DNA of 64,000 nucleotides from Neobacillus cucumis (lineage in GTDB: Bacteria > Bacillota > Bacilli > Bacillales_B > DSM-18226): contig NZ_JAEHGC010000007.1 of the NCBI RefSeq assembly GCF_016107705.1, forward strand, positions 1-64,000, in the 5' to 3' direction. Each line of letters begins with the position of its first letter. Positions within the stretch are counted from its first letter, which is position 1. Made by a program: the position numbers and the translations under genes. This document shows positions 7,694-16,722 of this stretch, piece after piece. A model generated the notes under the pieces. The model made no database searches, had not been told where the DNA came from, and saw only the letters and a program-made list of their open reading frames with translations.

Positions 7694-9973
7694 TTAAATA
7701 ACCGTAAATTGCCGCCATTCTTTTGGTAAAAGCATTTGATACTGCTGTTGTAAAAAGCGGTCATCGACAAGAACGATTGTTCCATGGTCATTTTCTGAAC
7801 GAATCAACCTGCCGCCGGCCTGCAGGACTTTGTTGATACCTGGAAAAACATAGGCATATTCATAACCATTTTTCTCATTGTTGGAAAAGTGCTCCTTCAT
7901 TAGGTTTCGCTCGAAACAAAGCTGCGGCAGCCCTATCCCAACAACCACCACACCATTTAAACGGTCCCCTATTAAATCGACACCTTCAGAAAAAACTCCG
8001 CCAAGAACAGCAAAGCCAATCAAAGTTTCCGTTTGATTTGGCCGGAATGCCTCTAAAAAAGCAACTCTTTCCTCTTCCGTCATCCCTGTTTCTTGAAGTA
8101 GAGTTTTGATCTCCTCATCGATTTCTCTAAACAGTTCATAAACAGAAAGCATATATTGATAGGATGGGAAAAAAATCAGATAGTTGCCCGGGCGTTTTTG
8201 GAGTAAGGATTGCAGCATCAAAACAATGGCTTCTTTCGTTCGATCACGGTCACGATACCTTGTCGACAAAGGTTTAATAAAGACATCAACCTGTTCCGCT
8301 GAAAATGGAGATGGCAGAACAAGACTATAATCTCCCTCCACGCCGCCGAGAATATCCTGAAAATAGTTCATCGGTGATAGTGTTGCAGAAAAGAATATTT
8401 TGGAGCGAAAGCCTTTTCCCATTTGTTTTAGAAGCTTAGATGGGTCGATACAAAATAATTTTATTGTCAGATTGTTTCTATTTTTTTCGCCATAGATTAC
8501 AAAATGTTCATCGATGAGGTCAACGATTTTTAGGAAGTTCAGAACCTTAAAATAAGCATCCAAAAGAGTTTGGCTGGCTACGGAACGTAAAAGAGCCTGC
8601 TCAGCAGCTTTTTCAAAAAAGTGAAGTTGTTCTATAAGTTGTGAATTAAGTTCCTTTAAGACGAACTCATATTGATCTGGGCGTTCTTTTTTTATAGCAA
8701 TAAATATGGAATTTATTTTTGAAGCTGCTTCATAAATGGCTTGTTCTTTCCCTTTTAATTCTTTCTTTAGCTCAAGGAAGGATTCTTTATTGATCGCCGC
8801 AGAGAACATTTCCCGGCCACGGTCTACCAAGTTATGTGCCTCATCGATTAGTAGCCCTGTTGCTTTTTTCTGCTCTTCAAACAGCCTTTTTAGGGAAACG
8901 CGCGGGTCAAATATGTAGTTATAATCGCATATCACCACATCGACGGCATAGGCAAGGTCAATTGAAAATTCGAAGGGACAAACGGTATGCTTTCGAGCAT
9001 AGGATTCGATGACTTCTCGGTTCAGACCTTGTTCATTTGAAAGGATATCGAGGACAGCATCATTGATCCGATCATAATAACCATTGGCGAATTCGCAATA
9101 CTCCTTCTGACAATTGGTTTCATCCTTAAAACACACTTTGTCTTTTGCGGTAATGGTGACCGAATTGAGACAGGCTCCGGAGGAACGCATGCGCCCTAGC
9201 GCTTCTTCTGCGGTTGTTTTGGTTGTTGTTTTAGCAGTTAGATAAAAGACTTTTGATAGATGACCTTCGCCCATAGCCTTTACGGCAGGGAAAAGGGTGG
9301 AAATAGTTTTGCCGATCCCTGTAGGGGCATTCACGAATATCGATTTTCCCTCTGAAATCGTTTTATAAACAGCCCCGGCTAATTTTCGCTGCCCTTCCCG
9401 ATAGGTCTCAAATGGGAAAGAGAGCTTTTTACAAGTTTGATTTCGTTTGTTTAGATGTTCATAAAGGAATTTTGCATAGGGAGCATAGCCTTTTACGACT
9501 TCCAGAACAAACGTTTCGAGATCAGAGAAAGTATACTTCTTTTGAAAATATCTTTTCTCTTCTGTTTCAACATGAACGTAGGTTAATTGGACGGATATTT
9601 CCCGTAAGCCATGATCTTTTGCATAGATATAGGCATACATTTTTGCCTGCGCCCAGTGAACAGGATAGCCTTCTCCTTCGATTTGTTCTAAGGGCTGTTT
9701 GGATGACTTGATTTCATCAATAATAACTTCTTTATCTCGAATTAAAAGCCCATCACATCTGCCATCAACTGTAAAAATAAGGTGATCAAAAGGAATTTCC
9801 ACACTCAGGTAAACTTCCTTTTGATCTCCCTCTTGATAGGTTTTCTGGATTTTTTGATGGGCTCGTGTCCCATCCAGTAACGTGGATTGAGAACGGAAAC
9901 GGTTATCGATACTGCCGCTGCTAAAAACGTATTCGACTAAGGACCGTACTGAAATTTGTACTTCATACGACAA
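7694..9973 (-). CDS. DinG/XPD-like ATP-dependent helicase with N-terminal PD-(D/E)XK nuclease domain
   Basis: A 759-residue superfamily-2 DNA helicase of the Rad3/XPD branch. Residues 1-190 form a PD-(D/E)XK nuclease-like domain with VDGRCDG near 70 and VIIDEIKSSKQ near 85 (D..ExK). The helicase core has Walker A VNAPTGIGKT near 215, four cysteines in ACLNS...KVCFKDETNCQKEYC near 265-290 that would hold a 4Fe-4S cluster, and DEAH in LLIDEAHNL near 375. The C-terminal motifs FAVLGGVFSEGVDLIGDRL and QAGGRLIRS close it. Such nuclease-fused proteins are common in Firmicutes and are thought to act in DNA repair. The start TTG has only a weak ribosome binding site (GGTGAT). No partner genes adjoin. 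Confidence 0.88.
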   Translation of the reverse strand: MSYEVQISVRSLVEYVFSSGSIDNRFRSQSTLLDGTRAHQKIQKTYQEGDQKEVYLSVEIPFDHLIFTVDGRCDGLLIRDKEVIIDEIKSSKQPLEQIEGEGYPVHWAQAKMYAYIYAKDHGLREISVQLTYVHVETEEKRYFQKKYTFSDLETFVLEVVKGYAPYAKFLYEHLNKRNQTCKKLSFPFETYREGQRKLAGAVYKTISEGKSIFVNAPTGIGKTISTLFPAVKAMGEGHLSKVFYLTAKTTTKTTAEEALGRMRSSGACLNSVTITAKDKVCFKDETNCQKEYCEFANGYYDRINDAVLDILSNEQGLNREVIESYARKHTVCPFEFSIDLAYAVDVVICDYNYIFDPRVSLKRLFEEQKKATGLLIDEAHNLVDRGREMFSAAINKESFLELKKELKGKEQAIYEAASKINSIFIAIKKERPDQYEFVLKELNSQLIEQLHFFEKAAEQALLRSVASQTLLDAYFKVLNFLKIVDLIDEHFVIYGEKNRNNLTIKLFCIDPSKLLKQMGKGFRSKIFFSATLSPMNYFQDILGGVEGDYSLVLPSPFSAEQVDVFIKPLSTRYRDRDRTKEAIVLMLQSLLQKRPGNYLIFFPSYQYMLSVYELFREIDEEIKTLLQETGMTEEERVAFLEAFRPNQTETLIGFAVLGGVFSEGVDLIGDRLNGVVVVGIGLPQLCFERNLMKEHFSNNEKNGYEYAYVFPGINKVLQAGGRLIRSENDHGTIVLVDDRFLQQQYQMLLPKEWRQFTVI

Positions 9974-10089
9974 AAAATCACCAGCTTACTGATTAGAGAA
10001 TGTATGTTTGTATTGATTATAGCAAATTATGATAGTTTCAACTAGTTTTTGTCTGCTGAAATGGGTTCACTTAGTGAAAAATTACACTC

Positions 10090-10145
10090 TATCAGCGAAT
10101 TTTAGACGTTTATCAGCGAATCTGAGCAGTTTATCAGCGAATCAA
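10090..10145. repeat. Short tandem repeat, 21 bp period
   Basis: TATCAGCGAAT recurs at 10090, 10111 and 10132, exactly 21 bases apart, between the divergent end of the helicase region and the proA stop codon. A further degenerate copy (GTCTGCTGAAAT) may lie at about 10052. No coding or hairpin role is visible. Confidence 0.8.
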
Positions 10146-10150
10146 AAAAT

Positions 10151-11392
10151 TCACACCCGAATCTGTCCCGTTCCAAGCACCAATGCTTTTGTCGTCGTAA
10201 TCGCCTTCAGCCCCATCGGCCCGCGCGCATGAAGTTTTTGCGTACTAATCCCAATTTCCGCACCATAACCAAACTGTTCCCCGTCCGTAAAACGAGTCGA
10301 AGCATTATGGTATAAAACAGCGGCATCCACTTGCTTGAAAAATAATCCAACATTTTCATTGTTATCACTAATGATTGATTCCGAATGCTTCGTTCCATAT
10401 TGATCAATATGGTCAATAGCTTCCTGCACATCTTTCACCAGCTTAACAGCTAAAACAGGGGCTAAAAATTCGGTGCCCCAGTCCTCTTCGGACGCTCCCA
10501 TAACAAACGGATATTCCCCACACAACTGCTCATCACCACGTAACTCAACACCCTTTTCATGTAGTACGTTCAAAAGTTCAGAAATATAAGGCCATTTTTC
10601 GTGAATTAACAACGATTCCGCTGCATTACAAACAGAGGGGCGGTGCAGTTTCGCATTTACTGCAATTTCAATCGCCATGGTTTGTTGGGCTGTTTCATCC
10701 ACAAACACATGACAGTTACCTACTCCCGTTTCAAGCACTGGCACAGTAGCATTTTGAATGACCGTTTGAATTAGTCCGGCTCCACCACGAGGGATGAGGA
10801 CATCCAAGTATTGATTTAACTTAAACATTTGCGCAGCCGTTTCCCGGCTAGTGTCCTCTAATAATTGAACTGCATCTGCCGGTATTTTAGAGCCGGCGAG
10901 TGCTTTTTGCATGACAGCAACCAAGGCTTTATTGGAATGAAGCGCAGAAGAACTTCCTCTTAATAAAACGGCATTTCCAGCCTTTAAACAAAGGCTCCCT
11001 GCATCAACTGTCACATTCGGTCTAGCCTCATATACCATTCCCACAACACCGAGGGGAACGCGGACTGTTTGAATCTGTAAACCGTTCGGACGCTCCCATG
11101 ATTCAATCGTTTCCCCAATCGGATCCTCTAAGTCCAGTAACTGATGAATTCCTCCAACAATTCCATCGATTCGATCTCCAGTTAAAAGCAAACGATCCAA
11201 TAAGGATTCAGACAATCCGTTTTTACGTCCGTTCTCGATATCCTTCGAGTTTTCTGCCAAAATGAAGTCTTTTTCGTTTGTTAAAAAGTCAGCCATTCTT
11301 GCCAAGGCGTCGTTTTTATCCCCAGTCGACAATCCTCCTAAGATTTTCGCAGCATTTTTAAGTTTGATTGCTTTTTCGATTAGTTCATTCAT
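10151..11392 (-). CDS. proA: Gamma-glutamyl phosphate reductase
   Basis: Second step of proline synthesis: NADPH-dependent reduction of gamma-glutamyl phosphate to glutamate semialdehyde. The 413-residue length fits B. subtilis ProA. Family motifs include [19 protein letters not shown] near 105, [11 protein letters not shown] near 140, and the catalytic Cys in [13 protein letters not shown] near 258. The start at 11392 was chosen because GGAGGAAG lies just before it and the ATG overlaps the proB stop as ATGA, a sign of coupled translation. A longer frame reaching 11425 lies inside proB. Confidence 0.97.
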   Translation of the reverse strand: MNELIEKAIKLKNAAKILGGLSTGDKNDALARMADFLTNEKDFILAENSKDIENGRKNGLSESLLDRLLLTGDRIDGIVGGIHQLLDLEDPIGETIESWERPNGLQIQTVRVPLGVVGMVYEARPNVTVDAGSLCLKAGNAVLLRGSSSALHSNKALVAVMQKALAGSKIPADAVQLLEDTSRETAAQMFKLNQYLDVLIPRGGAGLIQTVIQNATVPVLETGVGNCHVFVDETAQQTMAIEIAVNAKLHRPSVCNAAESLLIHEKWPYISELLNVLHEKGVELRGDEQLCGEYPFVMGASEEDWGTEFLAPVLAVKLVKDVQEAIDHIDQYGTKHSESIISDNNENVGLFFKQVDAAVLYHNASTRFTDGEQFGYGAEIGISTQKLHARGPMGLKAITTTKALVLGTGQIRV

Positions 11393-12513
11393 ACTTCCGC
11401 TTCCTCCTTTAAAATTGCCACCCAATTATCGCGATGGATGACTTCTGCCCGCTTATTTATGGAAAAACTTTTGGAATAATCTCCTGATAAGCCTTTTACT
11501 TTTTGTAAAACTTCAGAAGAATAATAGATTTGTCCTTTGCCAACGATTTGACCTTTAGGGTTTCGAACAATGACAACATCAAAGGGGTTAAACTCCCCGA
11601 TGACCTTTGTGACTCCTACCGGTAGAAGGCTTTTTCCCTGCAGTAGAATTGCTTTTTCCGCTCCTTCATCGATTTCAATTGTACCTTTGACTTGAGAATG
11701 ATAAGCAATCCATTGTTTTCGCATTTGCATTTGCGTTTGGAACCGGCCGCCAATATAGGTTCCATCGCCTTTGCCTTCTAAAATATCTACAAGTTTTTCT
11801 TTGCCTTTGCCTGTGCCGACAAAAACACTGACCCCGAGCGATAAAGCTTTTTTCGCAGCGAGCAGTTTAGATTTCATTCCGCCGGTTCCAACCGATGACC
11901 CAGAGTCTCCTGCTACCCCAAGCAGTTCATCGGAGACTTCGGCAATGAAATGGTACTTTTTTGCATCCTTAGATTGTTTCGGATTTCCATCGTAAAGCCC
12001 ATCCACATCGGTTAAGATCATTAAGGCATTTGCATGTAAAAATCCACTAACCAATGCTGATAACATGTCGTTGTCTCCAAAAGTTAATTCCTCGATGGAA
12101 ACCGAATCGTTTTCATTGATGATTGGAATAGCACCTCTTTGCAGCAATTCATGAATGGTTGAAAAAAGATTGTGGAAACGTTCTTGGCTGTAAAAATCTT
12201 CGCGTGTGATAAGAATTTGTGCGGGTGTTATCTGAAACTCTTGAAATAGTAAATGATAATGCTGCATAAGTAATCCTTGCCCGACAGCGGCAGAAGCTTG
12301 CTTTCCAGCCGTATTTTTCGGACGAACCGAATATCCAAGCGATGAAAATCCTGCTGCAACCGCACCTGATGAAATCAGAATCACATCATGGCCTTGTTTT
12401 TTTAAAAAGGCCAGTGCCCGGACATGATCGGACATTTTTTCTCTAGAAATAGCTCCGGACGCATCTGTAAGCGAACTGCTCCCAATTTTCACAACAACGA
12501 GTTGTTTTTTCAT
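11389..12513 (-). CDS. proB: Glutamate 5-kinase with PUA domain
   Basis: First step of proline synthesis: phosphorylates glutamate. The 374 residues comprise an amino acid kinase domain ([14 protein letters not shown] near 6, [12 protein letters not shown] near 45, [18 protein letters not shown] near 135, [15 protein letters not shown] near 215) and a C-terminal PUA domain from about 275. This two-domain form is usually feedback-inhibited by proline. It is first in the proBA operon and lies downstream of a T-box leader, so expression should rise when tRNA-Pro is uncharged. Confidence 0.97.
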   Translation of the reverse strand: MKKQLVVVKIGSSSLTDASGAISREKMSDHVRALAFLKKQGHDVILISSGAVAAGFSSLGYSVRPKNTAGKQASAAVGQGLLMQHYHLLFQEFQITPAQILITREDFYSQERFHNLFSTIHELLQRGAIPIINENDSVSIEELTFGDNDMLSALVSGFLHANALMILTDVDGLYDGNPKQSKDAKKYHFIAEVSDELLGVAGDSGSSVGTGGMKSKLLAAKKALSLGVSVFVGTGKGKEKLVDILEGKGDGTYIGGRFQTQMQMRKQWIAYHSQVKGTIEIDEGAEKAILLQGKSLLPVGVTKVIGEFNPFDVVIVRNPKGQIVGKGQIYYSSEVLQKVKGLSGDYSKSFSINKRAEVIHRDNWVAILKEEAEV

Positions 12514-12540
12514 ATCTGTTCGACCTTTCCTCTTTAAAAT

Positions 12541-12785
12541 AAAAAAACGATTCTTCTGCCCTTAGAAAAGGACGGAAGAATCGTTTCCGCGGTACCACCT
12601 TTATTGGTGCCAAGCACCCAACTTTAACCCCGTAACGAGGGAAACGGCTTATGTTTGCATAAGCAGCCTACTAGGGCAGGTTCAATCCTCTTTCGGTGAG
12701 AAACCTTTCAGCCAGCGGGTTTCACTCTCTAACACGTTCCAAAGATTTACTAGTCCCATACTTTTCCGATTTCAAGATTTACTAG
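12541..12785 (-). promoter_or_regulatory. T-box riboswitch of proBA, proline type
   Basis: Read on the minus strand this leader has the invariant antiterminator bulge TGGTACCGCG (12588-12597), a stem I with the GGGACTAGTAAAT and AGAGAG elements, and a strong terminator, AAACGATTCTTC / GAAGAATCGTTT followed by Ts (12541-12587). The likely specifier is CCT at 12678-12680, in GGATTGAACCTGCC, a proline codon, which agrees with the downstream genes. Uncharged tRNA-Pro should pair with it and prevent termination. Confidence 0.92.
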
Positions 12786-12787
12786 AT

Positions 12788-12816
12788 ATTATCCAAATGA
12801 AACAGCATTTTGTCAA
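12788..12816 (-). promoter_or_regulatory. Sigma-A promoter of the proBA T-box transcript
   Basis: On the minus strand TTGACA (12811-12816) and GATAAT (12788-12793) are separated by 17 bases. The T-box leader begins directly downstream. Confidence 0.8.
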
Positions 12817-12838
12817 GATATTTTTCGAAAATTTCAAT

Positions 12839-14149
12839 TTATCCTTTTCTTTTAAAAACTTCCTTGAGGATGTAGGGCTTAAATAAACTTGTTGGCGGGC
12901 TAACCAAATTCATAACTTTAATTAAATCATCATAAATTTTTCTGTTTTTTGCGGAAAGCACAAAGATTTGTTTTACATACCACTGCTGAAATTTCAGTCC
13001 AAAAGGTCTTTTTCCCTTTACTGCTTCATAGCGGAAATCTTCGCAAAGAACCATGGACCAGACTGGGGCAACGATTTTTGCTAATTTCTTCTGCAATTTA
13101 TTTAGGTTCATCTGTTTAGGAGTTGCTTCGAAGAACTCCTTGATGGCTAGTGCTTCCAATGCAGCGACACTCATCCCCTGTCCAAATACCGGGTCAACCC
13201 GGCAAAACGAATCACCGGCAACTAGCAGTCCTTTTGGAAGTTGTATTTGATCAAAGCGTCTCCAAACAATGTGAGGAATTTGATAGATTTTCGTTTCGGT
13301 AAGGGATTTCCCGTCTTTTAATTCTTGTGCAAAATCTAGTAAAGGTAATTTTTTTGCATATTGGAAGAAACCTTCTTCCGTTTTTATTACTGCAGGATCA
13401 ATAGAATTCAAATATCCGATTAATGTAACGATATATTTTTGATTTTCAATCATTGACATGGTGCCGCCCAGTTTTTGCTGTGGCGCCTCGGGATAAATAA
13501 GCTTAAGTTTATAATCTCTCTCCCGTTCCGCAAGTTCAAATTGTCTCGTTGCATAACATAAGCCGATTTCAACCTTTTCCTCTGGTACGGTTTGACCTTG
13601 TTTTTCAATGAATGATTTCGATAATGCACTAGCACCGCTTGTATCAATGACGAGGTCGGCTCTAAATGTTTTTTGTTTTGTTATAACTCCGGAAACCCGT
13701 CCGTTTTCTATCAGGTAGTTTTCAACTTTAACACCGTATGTATAGGTAACATTTTCGAATTGATTGATTCTTTCTTCCACATAGGATTCTAGTAATGGCC
13801 TTGTTTGAAGTAATGTTGTTAATTCAGAACGGTAGCGCTGCTTCCAACTTCCATAATGAAACCAGGCCATATCCTTAACGGAATCAATTTGAATTGAGCC
13901 TCGAGATACCATATCTTTCTTAAATTCGGGGAATAATGTTTCGAGGGCGTGGTCTCCGGCTTGTAGTAGGACATGAATTTGATTGGCTTGTGAGACACCA
14001 GGCCGAATCTCTTTATCCTTAGTTGGTTGTTTATCTTTTTCTAGTATTTGTACATGGGTAAAATAGGGGGAAATAGCCGCAGCAATAAGTTTTCCCGCCA
14101 TTCCTCCTCCGATAAGGATCGCTGTATTTGCATGATTGTTTTTGTTCAT
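12839..14149 (-). CDS. FAD-dependent oxidoreductase, monooxygenase-like
   Basis: A 436-residue flavoprotein. The N-terminal Rossmann motif is AILIGGGMAGKLIAAAI near residue 11, and a second FAD motif GLLVAGDSFCRVDPVFGQGMSVA sits near 310, the GD motif of p-hydroxybenzoate-hydroxylase-like and geranylgeranyl-reductase-like enzymes. The substrate is unknown. It has GGAGGT before the ATG, no operon partner and no signal peptide. It could be a hydroxylase or a reductase of a hydrophobic compound. Confidence 0.75.
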   Translation of the reverse strand: MNKNNHANTAILIGGGMAGKLIAAAISPYFTHVQILEKDKQPTKDKEIRPGVSQANQIHVLLQAGDHALETLFPEFKKDMVSRGSIQIDSVKDMAWFHYGSWKQRYRSELTTLLQTRPLLESYVEERINQFENVTYTYGVKVENYLIENGRVSGVITKQKTFRADLVIDTSGASALSKSFIEKQGQTVPEEKVEIGLCYATRQFELAERERDYKLKLIYPEAPQQKLGGTMSMIENQKYIVTLIGYLNSIDPAVIKTEEGFFQYAKKLPLLDFAQELKDGKSLTETKIYQIPHIVWRRFDQIQLPKGLLVAGDSFCRVDPVFGQGMSVAALEALAIKEFFEATPKQMNLNKLQKKLAKIVAPVWSMVLCEDFRYEAVKGKRPFGLKFQQWYVKQIFVLSAKNRKIYDDLIKVMNLVSPPTSLFKPYILKEVFKRKG

Positions 14150-14260
14150 TTTTGACCTCCGATGAGGGTATTATATTTGTTTATTTTAAACTAGTGGTCT
14201 GTGAAAGTGGTAAAAATTTTATTTTCCACCGTTTTTAAGTTATTTGCCAATATTAAAAAA

Positions 14261-14290
14261 ACAAAAAGCCCTTGGTCTAAACCAAGAGCC
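14261..14290 (-). terminator. Rho-independent terminator of the small HTH gene
   Basis: On the minus strand GCTCTTGG / CCAAGGGC (one G-U pair) with a six-base loop is followed by TTTTTG and more Ts. Confidence 0.8.
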
Positions 14291-14304
14291 CCCACATCAA
14301 CCGA

Positions 14305-14505
14305 TTAAATCGATACATCCCCGATCGCAAATGTACAATTTAAGACGTCTGATAGCTTATATAAAGCTGAAACTTGAACATCCATTTCGCCTTCTTCAAT
14401 CGCAGCAATTGTTTCAACGCTAATTCCTGCTAGTAAAGCAAGCTTTTCCCTTTCCATCTCACGATTTACTCTTATTTTCCTTAGCTGCTGGCCAATAGGG
14501 TTCAT
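14305..14505 (-). CDS. Small XRE-family helix-turn-helix protein
   Basis: A 66-residue protein that is almost entirely a Cro/C1-type DNA-binding domain: QQLRKIRVNREMEREKLALLAGISVETIAAIEEGEMDVQ, then ALYKLSDVLN. AAGGAG lies ten bases before the ATG. It lies 97 bases after the end of the first microcompartment operon on the same strand but has its own terminator, and a cre-like site lies in the gap. Its target is unknown. It may be unconnected to the microcompartment. Confidence 0.8.
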   Translation of the reverse strand: MNPIGQQLRKIRVNREMEREKLALLAGISVETIAAIEEGEMDVQVSALYKLSDVLNCTFAIGDVSI

Positions 14506-14525
14506 TCACTTCATCTCCTTAAAGT

Positions 14526-14540
14526 ATGTAAGCGATTACA
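14526..14540. promoter_or_regulatory. Candidate CcpA cre site upstream of the HTH gene
   Basis: ATGTAAGCGATTACA matches the cre consensus WTGNAANCGNWNNCW at every defined position. It lies 21 bases before the small HTH gene, so that gene may be under carbon catabolite control. Confidence 0.55.
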
Positions 14541-14566
14541 ATTCTACAAAAATAGGATTAGAGCTC

Positions 14567-14588
14567 CTCCTAAAACCCAGTTTAGGAG
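14567..14588 (-). terminator. Hairpin after the first microcompartment operon
   Basis: CTCCTAAA / TTTAGGAG with a six-base loop lies 15 bases past the deoC stop. The T tract after it is weak, so read-through into the small HTH gene is possible. Confidence 0.5.
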
Positions 14589-14602
14589 AAACTCATTCAA
14601 AA

Positions 14603-15418
14603 TTAATAGCCAGTACCTTTTCCACCCGTAATAATTGCAATACTAGAGCTAGCACCAATTCTCGTTGCACCAGCCTGGATTAGCTTTCTCGCTGTATCTA
14701 AATCCCTTACACACGCGGAAGCCTTCACACCCATTTCCGGTCCCACTGTTTCGCGCATCAGCTTAATATCTTCTGCTGTTGCACAGCCAGGCCCGAAGCC
14801 GGTAGAAGTTTTAACAAAGTCTGCCCCCGCCATTTTTGCAAGAAGACAAGCTTTTTTCTTCTCTTCTGTCTCAAGAAGGCCAGTTTCAATAATTACTTTT
14901 ACAGGAGCATTGCCTTTTGCGGCTTGAACAACGCCTTCAATATCCTTTTTCACCTCGTCAAAATCTCCTGATTTAAGTGCGCCAATATTGATGACCATGT
15001 CGATTTCCGTTGCCCCATTTGCTATCGCATCGCGGGTTTCGGCAATTTTCACAAATGTACTTGTCGCGCCCAGAGGGAAACCGACAACCGTTGTGACTCC
15101 CACTCCAGATCCTTTCAATTCAGCGGCAGCAGTTGAAACCCAATAGGGATTGACACATACCGTAGCAAAATGATACTCTTTTGCTTCCTCACAAAGCTTA
15201 ATAATCTGCTCCTTAGTGCTTTCAGGCTTTAATAAGGTATGGTCGATCATACGGGCAACAGCTGGACCTGTGATAATATTTGAAGAAGGGCCTTCCTTAT
15301 AACTCACGTTTCCAGAAAGAGTCGGCTTGGCCTCATTTAATTCTTGTTTATTGGTTAGTTGTTGTAAAATTTGATTGGTAATTTGTTCAACTAATGCTTC
15401 AATTTGCAACGTGTTCAC
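14603..15418 (-). CDS. deoC: Microcompartment deoxyribose-phosphate aldolase
   Basis: Splits 2-deoxyribose 5-phosphate into glyceraldehyde 3-phosphate and acetaldehyde. At 271 residues it is about 50 longer than free DeoC. The extra N-terminus holds an amphipathic helix ([18 protein letters not shown], residues 4-21) and a linker, the layout of an encapsulation peptide. The core keeps IDHTLLKP near 58, [15 protein letters not shown] near 138, the Schiff-base Lys203 in [10 protein letters not shown] and the second Lys232 in GVKAS. The usual Gly-Gly after KAS is replaced by Ala235-Cys236, in a loop that binds the substrate phosphate in known aldolases. It is the last gene of the operon. It is the likely signature enzyme of this compartment, feeding acetaldehyde to the aldehyde dehydrogenase. 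Confidence 0.93.
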   Translation of the reverse strand: MNTLQIEALVEQITNQILQQLTNKQELNEAKPTLSGNVSYKEGPSSNIITGPAVARMIDHTLLKPESTKEQIIKLCEEAKEYHFATVCVNPYWVSTAAAELKGSGVGVTTVVGFPLGATSTFVKIAETRDAIANGATEIDMVINIGALKSGDFDEVKKDIEGVVQAAKGNAPVKVIIETGLLETEEKKKACLLAKMAGADFVKTSTGFGPGCATAEDIKLMRETVGPEMGVKASACVRDLDTARKLIQAGATRIGASSSIAIITGGKGTGY

Positions 15419-15424
15419 CCCACA

Positions 15425-15688
15425 TTAATGTAATCGGTCAACGATTCCGGCAATCACGGCATCAAATGCACCCTTTGGGTCACCCAAAATCTCACGTGCC
15501 GAACCGCCTTCTTCAATAACAAGAACATAATCGCCAACCCCGGCATGAAAATGATCAATGGCAATCATTGCATCGCCGCACTCTTTTCCAGTTGCATCCA
15601 CAGGGATGACAACCATAAGCTTCTTGTTTTGATGACTAGGCGTTTTAATCGTTGATACGACATTTCCAACGACTTTGGCCAGCTTCAT
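15425..15688 (-). CDS. EutN/CcmL-family BMC vertex protein
   Basis: An 87-residue pentamer-forming shell protein that caps the vertices of a microcompartment. The start [15 protein letters not shown], the middle KLMVVIPVD and the end FDAVIAGIVDRL follow the family pattern. It lies one base into the BMC-H stop codon upstream and six bases before deoC. It is one of three EutN-type proteins in this operon. The three differ in sequence and may give vertices with different partners. Confidence 0.93.
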   Translation of the reverse strand: MKLAKVVGNVVSTIKTPSHQNKKLMVVIPVDATGKECGDAMIAIDHFHAGVGDYVLVIEEGGSAREILGDPKGAFDAVIAGIVDRLH

Positions 15689-15963
15689 TATTTAGCTGCT
15701 GGAAGGATTTTTTCAATATCAGAATGTGGCCGTGGGATCACGTGCACGGATAAAAACTCGCCTACGCGTTGCGCTGCTTCTGCACCCGCTTCGGTTGCTG
15801 CTTTAACCGCACCAACATCGCCGCGAACCATAACCGTAACCAAACCGCCGCCAACCTGAACTTTTCCTAATAAAGAAACATTTGCCGCTTTCATCATCGC
15901 GTCTGCAGCTTCAATTGCACCAACTAAACCTTTTGTTTCAATCATACCTAAAGCGTTACTCAT
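15688..15963 (-). CDS. BMC-H hexameric shell protein
   Basis: A 91-residue single-domain BMC protein (Pfam BMC) close to PduA/EutM. The signatures [19 protein letters not shown] and [19 protein letters not shown] are intact. The loop that lines the central pore reads QVGGGL, where PduA has IGSGL. It is very similar to the second BMC-H of the same operon at 17558, which has FVGAGL at the pore, so the two may form pores with different selectivity. Confidence 0.96.
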   Translation of the reverse strand: MSNALGMIETKGLVGAIEAADAMMKAANVSLLGKVQVGGGLVTVMVRGDVGAVKAATEAGAEAAQRVGEFLSVHVIPRPHSDIEKILPAAK

Positions 15964-15966
15964 CTA

Positions 15967-16251
15967 TTATTCCTCCATTCTCTTTTCCACATTGTAATAC
16001 TCAATAATTCCCATAATACCTGCATCAGAAGGAACTAAATCTTTACCAAGCGGGATGGAAGACTCCTTACTTTTGGCTAGGTAAACAAGGTCTCCCTCAC
16101 CGGACTGCCCAATCGTATCAATAGCCACAATTGGTTTTCCTTTATCCTCTAATTGGTCGTCAACTGGTTGAACTACCATCAGCTTTAAACCTCTTAAATT
16201 ATCATTTTTATGTGTGCAGATCATTTTCCCAATCACTTTGGCTACAAACAT
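15967..16251 (-). CDS. EutN/CcmL-family BMC vertex protein
   Basis: A 94-residue pentameric shell protein. MFVAKVIGKMICTHK at the start and GIMGIIEYYNV at the end match the family. It has a slightly longer acidic tail (EKRMEE) than its paralogues. It follows rpiB by 15 bases and precedes a BMC-H by three bases. Confidence 0.92.
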   Translation of the reverse strand: MFVAKVIGKMICTHKNDNLRGLKLMVVQPVDDQLEDKGKPIVAIDTIGQSGEGDLVYLAKSKESSIPLGKDLVPSDAGIMGIIEYYNVEKRMEE

Positions 16252-16266
16252 ATTAAAACCCGCTTT

Positions 16267-16722
16267 CTAGCGATGTAAGAAACGACTCTCAATCTCCATA
16301 ATTTTCGTTACACGGCGATCGTGGCGGCCGCCGGCAAAATCTGTTTCCAGCCATGCCTTCACTAATTGCTTAGCCAAGCCCTCACCGATAAATTGCCCTC
16401 CAATCGAGAGTACATTTGCATTATTATGCTCGCGGCTGTTAATCACAGAGGATAGGTCCCAGCAAACCCCAGCACGGATACCTGGAATTTTGTTTAACAC
16501 CATGCCACTGCCAATCCCGACACCATCAATCATGATACCGACATAATCAGTGTTTGTGGCAACGGTTTCGCCGACTAAAAAGGCAATATCCGGATAATCA
16601 ACTGATTCCTTTGCATGGCAGCCAAAATCAAGATATTCATAGCCTAATTCGGTTAAATATTTTTTTAAGGATTCCTTAAGTACGTATCCACCATGATCAC
16701 AGCCAATTGCAACGTTTTTCAT
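16267..16722 (-). CDS. rpiB: RpiB/LacAB-family sugar-phosphate isomerase with altered active site
   Basis: A 151-residue member of the RpiB/LacA/LacB family, which interconverts aldose and ketose phosphates. The fold motifs AIGCDHGGYVLKE at 5-17 and REHNNANVLSIGG at 97-109 are kept, including the active-site His. The segment that usually reads CGTGIG, with the catalytic Cys, reads DGVGIG here: Asp66 replaces the Cys and Val replaces the Thr. The gene overlaps the triosephosphate isomerase stop-to-start as ATGA and has no obvious encapsulation helix. It may isomerise a different sugar phosphate, or Asp may act as the base. True ribose-5-phosphate activity is not assured. Confidence 0.85.
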   Translation of the reverse strand: MKNVAIGCDHGGYVLKESLKKYLTELGYEYLDFGCHAKESVDYPDIAFLVGETVATNTDYVGIMIDGVGIGSGMVLNKIPGIRAGVCWDLSSVINSREHNNANVLSIGGQFIGEGLAKQLVKAWLETDFAGGRHDRRVTKIMEIESRFLHR

